A DNA stretch of 14,693 nt from an uncultured Clostridia bacterium (lineage in GTDB: Bacteria > Bacillota > Clostridia > Christensenellales > Aristaeellaceae): positions 1 through 14,693 of the forward strand of contig CALGYL010000016.1 of assembly GCA_937934775.1 (NCBI GenBank), in the 5' to 3' direction. This document shows positions 7,146 through 13,589 of the stretch, piece by piece. Position 1 is the stretch's first letter, and every line of letters begins with the position of its first letter. The translations under genes and the position numbers were made by a program. The notes beneath the pieces are model-generated. The model was not told the DNA's origin, ran no database searches, and saw only the letters and a program-made list of their open reading frames with translations.

Positions 7146-7658
7146 ATGAAGACAATCGACCGGTTGATTACCTGGGCCCGGCTGAAATCGCCCTGGATCA
7201 TCCACTTCAACTCGGGCGCGTGCAATGCCTGCGACATCGAGGTCCTGGCGGCCCTGACGCCCCGATACGACGTGGAGCGCTTCGGTGTACTGCTCAAAGG
7301 CTCGCCCCGGCACGCGGACGTGCTGGTCTGCTCCGGCCCGGTCACGCTGCAACAGCGGGAGCGGCTGGTGACCATTTATGAACAGATGCCCGAGCCCAAA
7401 TTCGTCATCGCAGTGGGCACCTGCGCCTGCTCCGCGGGCGTGTTTGACGGCTGCTACTGCGTGGAGGGCGGCATTGATACCGCCATCCCGGTGAACATGT
7501 ACGTGCCCGGCTGCCCCGCCAAGCCCGAAGCCATCATTGACGGCGTCGTGAAGCTCCTCGGGACGCTGGAAGGCAAAGAAGGCAAGCCCAAAAAAATCAA
7601 GGAGCCGCAGACAGCCGTCATGGAGCCCAAAGAACCCCAGGAAGCCGATAAGGCATAG
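7146..7658 (+). CDS. [NiFe]-hydrogenase small subunit (NuoB/EchC/MbhJ-like)
   Basis: This cytoplasmic-face electron-transfer subunit carries a single proximal [4Fe-4S] cluster. Probable ligands are Cys26 and Cys29 (SGACNACDIE), Cys93 (VGTCACSAGVF) and Cys123 (YVPGCPAKPEAI), in the order seen in group 4 hydrogenases and NuoB. Like other group 4 small subunits it lacks a Tat signal and extra clusters. Additional cysteines (Cys95, Cys103, Cys105) occur near the cluster. The C-terminal 33 or so residues form a Lys/Glu/Pro-rich tail not expected from the core fold. Two ATGs lie in tandem (7143 and 7146); GGAGG (7134-7138) is 4 and 7 bases away respectively, so I prefer 7146. It sits between the NuoA-like and NuoC-like genes. 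Confidence 0.95.
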   Translation: MKTIDRLITWARLKSPWIIHFNSGACNACDIEVLAALTPRYDVERFGVLLKGSPRHADVLVCSGPVTLQQRERLVTIYEQMPEPKFVIAVGTCACSAGVFDGCYCVEGGIDTAIPVNMYVPGCPAKPEAIIDGVVKLLGTLEGKEGKPKKIKEPQTAVMEPKEPQEADKA

Positions 7659-7669
7659 GAGGCGGGCGA

Positions 7670-8200
7670 ATGGAAGCGAATTTTGACAGAGAAAACGGCG
7701 TTCTCAGCCGCCTGAACGAGCGTTTTGGCATAGACGCCAGCCAGGCGGTCGTAAAGGTCCACAGAATCTATCTGGGCGTCTCTGAGGAGATCTTCATGGA
7801 CGCGCTGAGATTCCTCAAAAATGAGCTGGACTTTGACCACCTGTGCACCATCACGGGGCTGGACGCGGGCGACGGCTTTGAGTTCCTCTACCACATCGCC
7901 GAGCCCGGTGGCATCTTGATGACGCTTAAATACAAGACCAAGCGGGAGGACCCGGTGGTCATCCAGACGGTACTTCCGGTGTACAACGGCGCCACCTTCT
8001 ATGAGCGGGAGCTGGAAGGGCTTCTGGGCATCACGGTGGAAGGCCTGACTCCGGGCAGGCAGTATCCGCTGCCCGACAACTGGCCCAAGGGGCAGTATCC
8101 TCAGCGCAAGGACTGGAAGCCCAGCATCGCGCAGGAATCCAGACCAGTCTTGGCGCAGGACGCAAAGCCCGGACTGGCACAACCCAATAAGGGGGTGTAG
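7670..8200 (+). CDS. NuoC-like (30-kDa/EchD/MbhK-type) hydrogenase subunit
   Basis: A soluble connecting-module subunit of 176 residues that binds the large and small subunits and carries no cofactor. The signature is near the C-terminus: FYERELEGLLGI, then GRQYPLPDNWPKGQYPQRKDW, the conserved 30-kDa family region. After Trp149 an extra tail follows, made of three imperfect 8-residue repeats (about residues 150-173). In group 4 hydrogenases this protein may be separate (as here) or fused to the large subunit (as in HycE). The ATG follows GGAGG by about 7 bases, and the upstream gene ends 11 bases before. The next gene starts 2 bases after this stop. Confidence 0.92.
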   Translation: MEANFDRENGVLSRLNERFGIDASQAVVKVHRIYLGVSEEIFMDALRFLKNELDFDHLCTITGLDAGDGFEFLYHIAEPGGILMTLKYKTKREDPVVIQTVLPVYNGATFYERELEGLLGITVEGLTPGRQYPLPDNWPKGQYPQRKDWKPSIAQESRPVLAQDAKPGLAQPNKGV

Positions 8201-8202
8201 AC

Positions 8203-9429
8203 GTGGAGAAAGACAACAGGATCATGATCCCTCTGGGCCCCCAGCATCCGGCGTTGGAAGAGCCCGAGAGTTTTAACCTGCTGCTGGACGGCGAACGGGT
8301 CGCCGCCGCGGCGGTCGCGCTGGGCTACAACCACCGCGGCATGGAAAAAGCGGCGGAGAGCCGCACATACACGCAGAACATCTACCTGCTGGAACGCATC
8401 TGCGGCATCTGCTCCCACTCCCACTCCACCTGCTACGTGCAGACGGTGGAGGCGCTGGCGGGCGCGGAGGTTCCCCGCCGCGCGCAGTACCTGCGCGCGC
8501 TTGTGGGCGAGCTGGAGCGCATTCACAGCCATCTTCTCTGGCTGGGCATCGCGGGCCACGAAATCGGCTTCATGTCGCTGTTCATGTACGCCTGGCGCGA
8601 CCGTGAAATCGTCATGGACATTCTGGAGATGCTGACCGGCAACCGCATCAACTACGGCATGAACGCCATCGGCGGCGTACGCCGGGACATTTCGCCCGAG
8701 CAGGCCCAGAAGGTTCTGGAAGCCGTGGACGCGCTGCAGACCCGCACAGAATATTATCAAAAGGCGGTTCTGGGCGAAGAAACCGTGGCGCAGCGTCTCG
8801 CGGGCGTCGGCAAACTGTCCAAGGAAGACGGATTGCGCCTGGGTGCCACCGGCCCGGTCCTGCGCGCCTCCGGCGTCGCACGGGACGTGCGCAGGGACGA
8901 TCCCAACGGCATCTACCCCGAGTTGGACTTCAAAGTCGTCACCGACGACCACGCGGACGTCTTCGGCCGCACGGTTGTCCGGGTTCTGGAGCTGATGGAG
9001 AGCTACAAGATGATCCGTCAGATCATCCAGCAAATGCCGGAAGGCCCCATTGCCGTGAAGGTCGTCCCCCGCATTCCGGCGGGTGAATCCATCATGCGGT
9101 ATGAGGCGCCCCGCGGCGAGGACATCCACTATACGCGCTCCAACGGCTCTGACAAGCCCGACCGCGTGAAGGTCCGCGCCCCCACGCTGGCCAACCTGGC
9201 CGCCATCACCCACATGATCGAGGGCGGATACCTCGCGGACGTGCCGATCGTGATCGCAGCCATCGACCCCTGCTTTTCCTGCACCGACCGAATGGTGCGC
9301 GTGACCGACGCGTCCTCCGGCGAGGAAAAGCGGTTTGACTGGGAAGGACTTCGGAAATACAGCGTTGCGTGGTATGCGAAGCAGGGCGTTGACCTGACCG
9401 CCACCAGCATGAAGCTGAGGGGAGATTGA
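8203..9429 (+). CDS. [NiFe]-hydrogenase large subunit, group 4 (NuoD/EchE/MbhL-like)
   Basis: Catalytic subunit, 408 residues, binding the Ni-Fe(CN)2CO centre. Both cysteine pairs are intact: Cys67/Cys70 in ERICGICSHSHS and Cys357/Cys360 in DPCFSCTDR. These separate a true hydrogenase from NuoD of complex I and from Cys-less hydrogenase-related complexes. HPALEEPESF near the N-terminus and YNHRGMEK are family landmarks. Forty-five residues follow Arg363; in HycE, HycI cuts after the Arg of the equivalent motif, so a precursor cleaved between Arg363 and Met364 is expected. The start is GTG with AAGGGGGTG just upstream. The stop overlaps a TTG in the next gene. The subgroup within group 4 (d, e, f or g) needs a phylogeny. 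Confidence 0.97.
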   Translation: MEKDNRIMIPLGPQHPALEEPESFNLLLDGERVAAAAVALGYNHRGMEKAAESRTYTQNIYLLERICGICSHSHSTCYVQTVEALAGAEVPRRAQYLRALVGELERIHSHLLWLGIAGHEIGFMSLFMYAWRDREIVMDILEMLTGNRINYGMNAIGGVRRDISPEQAQKVLEAVDALQTRTEYYQKAVLGEETVAQRLAGVGKLSKEDGLRLGATGPVLRASGVARDVRRDDPNGIYPELDFKVVTDDHADVFGRTVVRVLELMESYKMIRQIIQQMPEGPIAVKVVPRIPAGESIMRYEAPRGEDIHYTRSNGSDKPDRVKVRAPTLANLAAITHMIEGGYLADVPIVIAAIDPCFSCTDRMVRVTDASSGEEKRFDWEGLRKYSVAWYAKQGVDLTATSMKLRGD

Positions 9430-9434
9430 TCGGC

Positions 9435-10373
9435 GTGTGGCTAGCCCTGTTTCATATCATCATCTTTCCGGGGTTTCTGTTCCTCGGCGTACTGTCTTTG
9501 GTGTTTGAGTTCGTCGACCGCAAGGTGTACGCAAAGCTGCAGAACCGCGAAGGTCCGCCCTGGTATCAGCCGCTGGCGGACCTTGTGAAGCTCCTGTCCA
9601 AGGAAACCATCATGCCCTGCGACGCGGATCCCCGGGTGTTCAGCGCGATCCCGGTTTTCGCGTTCGCGGCCACTTGCGCGGCGTTCCTGTACATTCCGAT
9701 CTGGAGCAATACCTCGCTGCAGCCCTTTGACAGCGACCTGATCGTGGTCATGTACTTCCTGACCATCCCGGCGATCACGTTCTTTCTTGCAGGCTGGTTC
9801 TCCTCCTCGCTGTTTGCGGAATTGGGCGCCATCCGCGCGATGACGCAGCTGTTCGCCTATGAGGTGCCGCTGTACATGGCGCTTCTGGGCCCGGCGCTGC
9901 TGGCCGGCAGCTGGTCGATCAGCGGCATTTCGCTGTTCTACCATCAACATCCGGCGCTGCTTCTGGTCAACATTCCGGCGCTTCTGGTGTCGCTCGTTAC
10001 CGCGCAGGGCAAACTGGAGCGTGCGCCCTTTGACATCCCCGACGCCGAAACCGAGATCGTCGGCGGCACGTTCACCGAGTACAGCGGGCGTCTTCTGGCC
10101 ATGTTCAAGATGACGCTGAACACGGAACTGGTCGTGGTCGCCGCGCTGATCGCCGCCATCTTCTTCCCGCTGTTCATCGGCGGAAACGCGATCGTCGGCT
10201 TCCTTCTGTTCCTGGTCAAGGTGTTCGTCGTGGTGTTCCTTCTGTCGGTCATGCGCGCAGCGCTCGCCCGCTTCCGAATGGACCAGATGATCGACTTCTG
10301 CTGGAAGGTGCTGGCCCCGGTCGCCCTCGTCCAGATCCTGATCGACATGATTGTCAAAGGAGCGCTGCTCTAA
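9435..10373 (+). CDS. NuoH / EchB / MbhM-like membrane subunit
   Basis: This integral membrane anchor, with about eight helices, holds the peripheral arm and forms the entry of the coupling path. The signatures are clear: FVDRKVYAKLQNREGPPWYQP in the first loop and APFDIPDAETEIVGGTFTEYSG in the acidic cytoplasmic loop. For the start, a TTG at 9426 overlaps the previous stop (TTGA), but AGGGGAG (9418-9424) is only 1 base from it. The in-frame GTG at 9435 sits 10 bases from the same SD, so I choose 9435 (312 residues); with the TTG it would be 315. The stop is directly followed by the ATG of the ferredoxin-like gene. The membrane path in hydrogenases needs no quinone pocket; whether one persists here cannot be told by eye. 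Confidence 0.94.
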   Translation: MWLALFHIIIFPGFLFLGVLSLVFEFVDRKVYAKLQNREGPPWYQPLADLVKLLSKETIMPCDADPRVFSAIPVFAFAATCAAFLYIPIWSNTSLQPFDSDLIVVMYFLTIPAITFFLAGWFSSSLFAELGAIRAMTQLFAYEVPLYMALLGPALLAGSWSISGISLFYHQHPALLLVNIPALLVSLVTAQGKLERAPFDIPDAETEIVGGTFTEYSGRLLAMFKMTLNTELVVVAALIAAIFFPLFIGGNAIVGFLLFLVKVFVVVFLLSVMRAALARFRMDQMIDFCWKVLAPVALVQILIDMIVKGALL

Positions 10374-10721
10374 ATGAAAACGGCGGGCAAAATGGTCCCC
10401 TTTCTTCTCAATATGATGACAAAGAAGTCCGACACCGTGCTGTACCCGGCGGTGCATGCGCAGGTGGCGGACAGGTTCCGGGGCGCGCTGAAGTTTCATG
10501 CCGACAAGTGCGTCGGCTGCAAGCTCTGCATGCACGTGTGCCCTGCCAACGCCATCACCATCGAAAAGGTGGCGGACAAGCAGTTCAAGGCCATCGTCCA
10601 CTTGGACAAATGCCTCTACTGCGGGCAGTGCGTGGACACCTGCAGAAAAGACGCGCTGGAGAACACCCAAAACTTCGAACTGGCCAGCGCCGACAAGGCT
10701 TCCCTGACGGTGGAGATCTAA
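10374..10721 (+). CDS. 2x[4Fe-4S] ferredoxin-like subunit (NuoI/EchF/MbhN-like)
   Basis: A polyferredoxin subunit of 115 residues that passes electrons from external reduced ferredoxin to the small-subunit cluster. It has two complete CxxCxxCxxxC motifs: Cys46, 49, 52 and 56 (KCVGCKLCMHVCPAN) and Cys80, 83, 86 and 90 (KCLYCGQCVDTCRKD). The second has Arg instead of the usual Pro after the last Cys. The N-terminal 40 residues include a moderately hydrophobic stretch (MVPFLLNMM) that may lie on the membrane surface, as in NuoI. The SD AAAGGAG lies within the end of the NuoH-like gene, 11 bases before the ATG. No NADH-binding or formate-linked subunit is encoded nearby, which favours ferredoxin as donor. 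Confidence 0.95.
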   Translation: MKTAGKMVPFLLNMMTKKSDTVLYPAVHAQVADRFRGALKFHADKCVGCKLCMHVCPANAITIEKVADKQFKAIVHLDKCLYCGQCVDTCRKDALENTQNFELASADKASLTVEI

Positions 10722-10724
10722 GCC

Positions 10725-11228
10725 GTGGATGTCCATGCGTTTTTGACGGATTGGCTGAGCGGCGTTGAGCGGCTGGCAGTGGTGGGCGTTGGGTCGACAC
10801 TCCGGGCGGACGACGCCGCGGGCATGTGCGTGGTAGAGCGCCTGATGGAGGAGTTCCCGCCGGAATCCTCGCCCTGCCTGTTGTTCTGCCCAGGCGAAAC
10901 CGCGCCGGAGAATTACAGCGGCAAGATTCGCGCCTTCCGGCCCACGCATATGCTGGTGATTGACGCGGCCGACGTTGGCCTGGAACCGGGCGAGATCGTG
11001 GAGATCCCGTCCCAATCCGTGGGCGGCCCCACCTTCCTCTCCCACATGCTGCCGCTGAAGGTTCTGATCAATTACCTGACGGGCGACACCGGCGCAAAAT
11101 CAGCCCTGCTGGGCATCCAGTATGAAAGCATGGATTTTGACGGTCCCATGACCCCGGGCGTCGTCTCCGCCGTGGACGAACTGTGCAACGCGCTGCGCTG
11201 CGCATTCGGGACGTGCTGGAAAAGGTAA
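10725..11228 (+). CDS. hycI: Hydrogenase maturation endopeptidase, HycI type
   Basis: Nickel-dependent protease of the HyaD/HycI family, which removes the C-terminal peptide of the large subunit once Ni is inserted. GVGSTLRADDAAG (residues 21-33) is the N-terminal signature, with Ser where Asn is usual. Candidate metal ligands are Asp29 or Asp30, Asp80 or Asp83 (VIDAADVGLEPGEI) and His107 (FLSHMLPL). LLGIQYESMDFDGPMTPGV near the C-terminus is typical of HycI rather than of proteases for group 1 enzymes. The 167-residue length is normal. The start is GTG, 3 bases after the previous stop. It is the last gene of the operon, and a long hairpin begins 12 bases after its stop. Confidence 0.92.
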   Translation: MDVHAFLTDWLSGVERLAVVGVGSTLRADDAAGMCVVERLMEEFPPESSPCLLFCPGETAPENYSGKIRAFRPTHMLVIDAADVGLEPGEIVEIPSQSVGGPTFLSHMLPLKVLINYLTGDTGAKSALLGIQYESMDFDGPMTPGVVSAVDELCNALRCAFGTCWKR

Positions 11229-11240
11229 CGATTATCAATC

Positions 11241-11279
11241 CACAATCGGCCTGCCGTTTGATGCGGCAGGCCGATTGTG
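11241..11279. repeat. Palindromic repeat unit, copy 1 (16-bp hairpin)
   Basis: A perfect 16-bp stem, CACAATCGGCCTGCCG with its complement, and a 7-base loop TTTGATG. Bases 11244-11278 are identical to the second copy at 11480-11514. It starts 12 bases after the hycI stop. No T-run follows on the plus strand, so it may act as an mRNA 3'-end stabiliser or attenuator more than as a full terminator. Confidence 0.85.
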
Positions 11280-11327
11280 AGCATCAAGAACCCGTATGGT
11301 TTTTAGATGCGATGGAAGAAGCGCTTC

Positions 11328-11400
11328 GTGCGCCTAAAATCCTCACGGATTTCCGGGCGGCGCACTGACTTATGGTGCTGTTTCTACCACCAGTGTGCGC
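11328..11400. repeat. Two further nested hairpins between the palindromic units
   Basis: Stem A pairs GTGCGCC (11328-11334) with GGCGCAC (11359-11365) and encloses AAATCC/GGATTT (11337-11342 with 11347-11352). Stem B pairs GCGCAC (11360-11365) with GTGCGC (11395-11400) and encloses TGGTG/CACCA (11373-11377 with 11388-11392). A and B share 11360-11365, so only one can form at a time. No coding frame here looks real. Confidence 0.5.
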
Positions 11401-11417
11401 TACTGTTGGCAGAAACA

Positions 11418-11446
11418 CGCTTCCGGCGCACTGGTCGCCGGAAGCG
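11418..11446. repeat. 11-bp perfect hairpin between the palindromic units
   Basis: CGCTTCCGGCG, loop CACTGGT, CGCCGGAAGCG. Its sequence is unrelated to the flanking 35-base units although the loop length, 7 bases, is the same. GAATGAAGAAG follows, so it is not a plus-strand terminator. Confidence 0.6.
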
Positions 11447-11479
11447 AATGAAGAAGAACCAGGCTTTGTTGATGGCCTG

Positions 11480-11520
11480 AATCGGCCTGCCGTTTGATGC
11501 GGCAGGCCGATTGTTTTCAT
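11480..11520 (+). terminator. Palindromic repeat unit, copy 2; likely terminator of the hydrogenase operon
   Basis: A 13-bp perfect stem (AATCGGCCTGCCG and complement) with loop TTTGATG, followed on the plus strand by GTTTTCATTT. This gives a strong GC-rich stem plus a mostly T tract, 250 bases after hycI. The hairpin is an exact copy of the 11244-11278 unit. On the minus strand no T tract follows, so a separate terminator for the convergent methyltransferase gene is not evident. Confidence 0.6.
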
Positions 11521-11524
11521 TTGA

Positions 11525-12358
11525 TCATAATGCCCTGCAGATCACGCCCAGTTCTGGCGAGGTTTCATCCCACGCGTCGCCACACAGGCTTCCAAGGGTC
11601 ACCTCTACGCGGAAGCCGTTCTCCGTAAGCTCGGCGTGGATGGATTCCGGCGAAAAGAACGTCTGCCAGACGCGATAGCGCTTCAGGCTTTCCTCGTCCA
11701 GTACGAAATACCGGTCACAGAGCGCGGAAATCTCCGAAAAAAAGAGCGTATCCTCCAGCACAAGATGCCTGTGCGGCCGCCAGAACCCGGAATCCGCGGT
11801 GAACCATTTGGGCGAAGAAGCCTCCTGCCTCTTTCGGTATGCGTCCATGCCGGATACGTCGAACGCGAACCATCCGCCCGGCCTCAAGGCCCTCCGAATG
11901 TTCCCAAGCAGGAGCCGCCTGTTTTCAGGGCTGAGTACGCCGTAGTCCTGATAAATCATCAGCGCCGCGTCGTACCGGCCTTCGCCGAAGGGTTCCAGAT
12001 AGCTCCCCAGAAGATACTCCGCATTTCCCACGGCGCCGCATTCCCGCGCGTAGCGGATCGAATTCTCCGAACGGTCGATCCCGGTCATGTTTAGCCCGCG
12101 TCCAGCCAGCTTCGCGCAGTAGAGCCCCGGCCCGCAGCCAAGGTCCACGACCCTGTCGCCCGGCCGCAAGCGCATCGTGCGCATCAGGGTATCGCAAATC
12201 GCGTCGATTTTCTCCGGGCGGTAGCTTGCGGCGTCGGTATCCGGCGAGAGGTGCGCCTCCAGCATGCCCTTAGAGATGTGCGGATCGTTCCAAAGTTCCT
12301 CGCCCGGCTCATACGGCTCCGGCCTTTGAGCGGCGTCCAGAATATCTTTAAGCATCAT
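11525..12358 (-). CDS. Class I SAM-dependent methyltransferase, substrate unknown
   Basis: A soluble Rossmann-fold methyltransferase of 277 residues. Motif I is VVDLGCGPGLYC (from residue 70); GIDRSENSIRYARE gives the acidic residue that binds the ribose hydroxyls; ALMIYQDYGVLSPENRR and LRPGGWFAFDV follow as motifs IV-VI. The N-terminal part (EELWNDPHISKGMLEAHLSP) recurs in Clostridia-type proteins annotated only as methyltransferases, from memory. Nothing in it points to a nucleic acid, protein or small-molecule substrate. Of two tandem ATGs (12358 and 12355) the first is 8 bases from AGGAG; a longer frame reaching 12448 runs through the structured leader and is not used. It is on the same strand as hypE but 250 bases away, with its own leader, so membership of the hyp operon is doubtful. 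Confidence 0.88.
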   Translation of the reverse strand: MMLKDILDAAQRPEPYEPGEELWNDPHISKGMLEAHLSPDTDAASYRPEKIDAICDTLMRTMRLRPGDRVVDLGCGPGLYCAKLAGRGLNMTGIDRSENSIRYARECGAVGNAEYLLGSYLEPFGEGRYDAALMIYQDYGVLSPENRRLLLGNIRRALRPGGWFAFDVSGMDAYRKRQEASSPKWFTADSGFWRPHRHLVLEDTLFFSEISALCDRYFVLDEESLKRYRVWQTFFSPESIHAELTENGFRVEVTLGSLCGDAWDETSPELGVICRAL

Positions 12359-12380
12359 CCCTGCATCTCCTTTCCAAGAT

Positions 12381-12559
12381 AAAAATGGCAGCGGACAAAA
12401 TGAGAGATCCCGCGAAAGGCAGATAGGCGCGGCAAAAGAGCCTTTCACAAGGCGCTTTCAAGCCGCAACCGCTCTATCTCTCTTTTCCAGACGGCGCAAG
12501 CGCCGGCCGGACGGGAATCCCTCCGATGTGTTTTGTCCGCTGCCACATTAATGGTGGCA
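12381..12559 (-). promoter_or_regulatory. Structured leader RNA upstream of the methyltransferase (candidate cis-regulatory RNA)
   Basis: Read on the minus strand, TGGCAGCGGACAAAA (12545 to 12531) pairs perfectly over 15 bp with TTTTGTCCGCTGCCA (12400 to 12386). TTTTT (12385 to 12381) follows directly, an intrinsic-terminator arrangement. The enclosed 130 bases fold into further nested helices: 12402-12408 with 12476-12482 (7 bp), 12429-12433 with 12462-12466, and 12435-12444 with 12449-12458 (one mismatch) capped by a GUGA loop. Two side hairpins lie at 12492-12505 and 12508-12525. An upstream dyad at 12541-12559 (TGCCAC/GTGGCA) uses the same bases as the outer stem and would compete with it. 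The methyltransferase ATG is 23 bases after the U-run. I recognise no known riboswitch class. A small transposon-like element with 15-bp inverted ends is the alternative. Confidence 0.55.
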
Positions 12560-12608
12560 CAGGCCGCGCGCGATGTCAAGCGGTTCCACGCATTTTTAGT
12601 CTGGATTT

Positions 12609-13589
12609 TCAGCAGATTCTGGGCAGCCCTTCGCCAGAGAGCGGCGGCAGGACGCGTCGCCCGCCCAACTCGGTTACAAGCGTTACGCCCTTTCCCGCCT
12701 TCACGCAGCCGATCCGCGCCGCACGCTCACCGTAGCGGCATTTCCGGAGAATCGCAAGCGCCTCTTCCGCGCGTTCCTCCGGCACGACGGCGGCCAGCTT
12801 GCCCTCGTTGCCCATGTACAGCGGATCAAGCCCCAGAATGGCGCACAGCCCGCGCACTTCGCGGCCCACGGGCAGGCGCTTCTGTTCCACTTCGATCAGG
12901 CACCCGGACGCGCCCGCGATCTCATTCAGGATGGTGGCGAGGCCGCCCCGCGTCACATCCCGCAGCGCATGCAGCGGGATGCCCGCCGTCCGCAGCGTGC
13001 TCACCATTTCGGTAAGCGGCGCATCGTCACTGACAATGCCGTTTTCAATGCCCATGCGGCTGGACAGAATGCAGGCGTGGTGGTCGCCCAAATCGCCGGA
13101 CAGGAGAAGCGCGTCGCCGGGCCTTGCGCCTGCAATCGACACCGCCTCGCCCAGAATCGCGCCCACGCCCGCGGTGGTGATAATCAAACCGCCGCTACCC
13201 TCCACCACCTTGGTATCCCCCGCGACGATGGAGACGCCCGACTCATCCGCCGCTTCGCGCATGGAGCGGGCGATCCGGTCCAAATCGCTCACCTCCATGC
13301 CCTCCTCAATGGCAAACGACGCCGTCAAGTACAGGGGCGTCGCGCCCGTCATCAGAAGGTCGTTGACGGTCCCGCAGACCGCGAGCCTGCCGATGTCTCC
13401 GCCGGGAAAGAACAGCGGCTTTACCACGAAGGCGTCGGTGGTTATGGCAATGCGCGTTCCCGGCAGCTCGAGCACCGCCGCGTCACCCATCGGGTCGAGA
13501 TAGGGGTTGGACAGATGCTTTGCGAACACCGTCCGGATCAGTTCGTTCGTCTGCACCCCGCCACCGCCATGGGACAAATCAATCTTCAA
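12609..13589 (-). CDS. hypE: Hydrogenase maturation protein HypE (carbamoyl-dehydratase)
   Basis: HypE takes a carbamoyl group from HypF on its C-terminal cysteine and dehydrates it with ATP to a thiocyanate, the source of the CN ligands. At 326 residues it has normal family length. SHGGGGVQTNELI at the N-terminus, DPMGDAAVLELPG, and VAGDTKVVEGSGG are family motifs of this PurM-like ATP-binding fold. The chain ends in PRIC, so the essential terminal cysteine (Cys326) is present. The start is TTG at 13589, overlapping the hypD stop as TTGA, with GGGAGGTGGG just upstream. The frame continues further 5' to an ATG at 13691, but that lies inside hypD and would add an unrelated N-terminus. Confidence 0.96.
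   Translation of the reverse strand: MKIDLSHGGGGVQTNELIRTVFAKHLSNPYLDPMGDAAVLELPGTRIAITTDAFVVKPLFFPGGDIGRLAVCGTVNDLLMTGATPLYLTASFAIEEGMEVSDLDRIARSMREAADESGVSIVAGDTKVVEGSGGLIITTAGVGAILGEAVSIAGARPGDALLLSGDLGDHHACILSSRMGIENGIVSDDAPLTEMVSTLRTAGIPLHALRDVTRGGLATILNEIAGASGCLIEVEQKRLPVGREVRGLCAILGLDPLYMGNEGKLAAVVPEERAEEALAILRKCRYGERAARIGCVKAGKGVTLVTELGGRRVLPPLSGEGLPRIC

Noticed and set aside
1541..10721. The operon as respiratory complex I (NADH dehydrogenase) or an Fpo-like dehydrogenase
   Set aside because: The NuoD homologue has both Ni-binding CxxC pairs, and a HycI-type protease closes the operon; there is no NuoE/F/G or FpoF-like subunit.
9441..11045. 534-codon minus-strand open frame
   Set aside because: It runs antisense through the NuoH-like, ferredoxin-like and HycI genes, is very rich in His, Arg, Gln and Asp as expected for a shadow of GC-rich membrane-protein codons, and has no recognisable domain.
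11244..11514. CRISPR array from the two identical 35-base units
   Set aside because: Only two copies, a 201-base spacing that itself contains hairpins, and no cas genes; the units are perfect palindromes typical of REP-like elements or terminators.
11072..11520. Two short minus-strand frames that begin with the same TIGLPHQTAGR peptide
   Set aside because: The similarity comes only from both starting inside the two copies of the palindromic repeat; no SD and no plausible continuation.
12386..12545. Miniature inverted-repeat transposable element
   Set aside because: The 15-bp inverted ends fit, but no target-site duplication is visible on the flanks and the internal nested helices plus U-run favour an RNA. 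It remains the main alternative.
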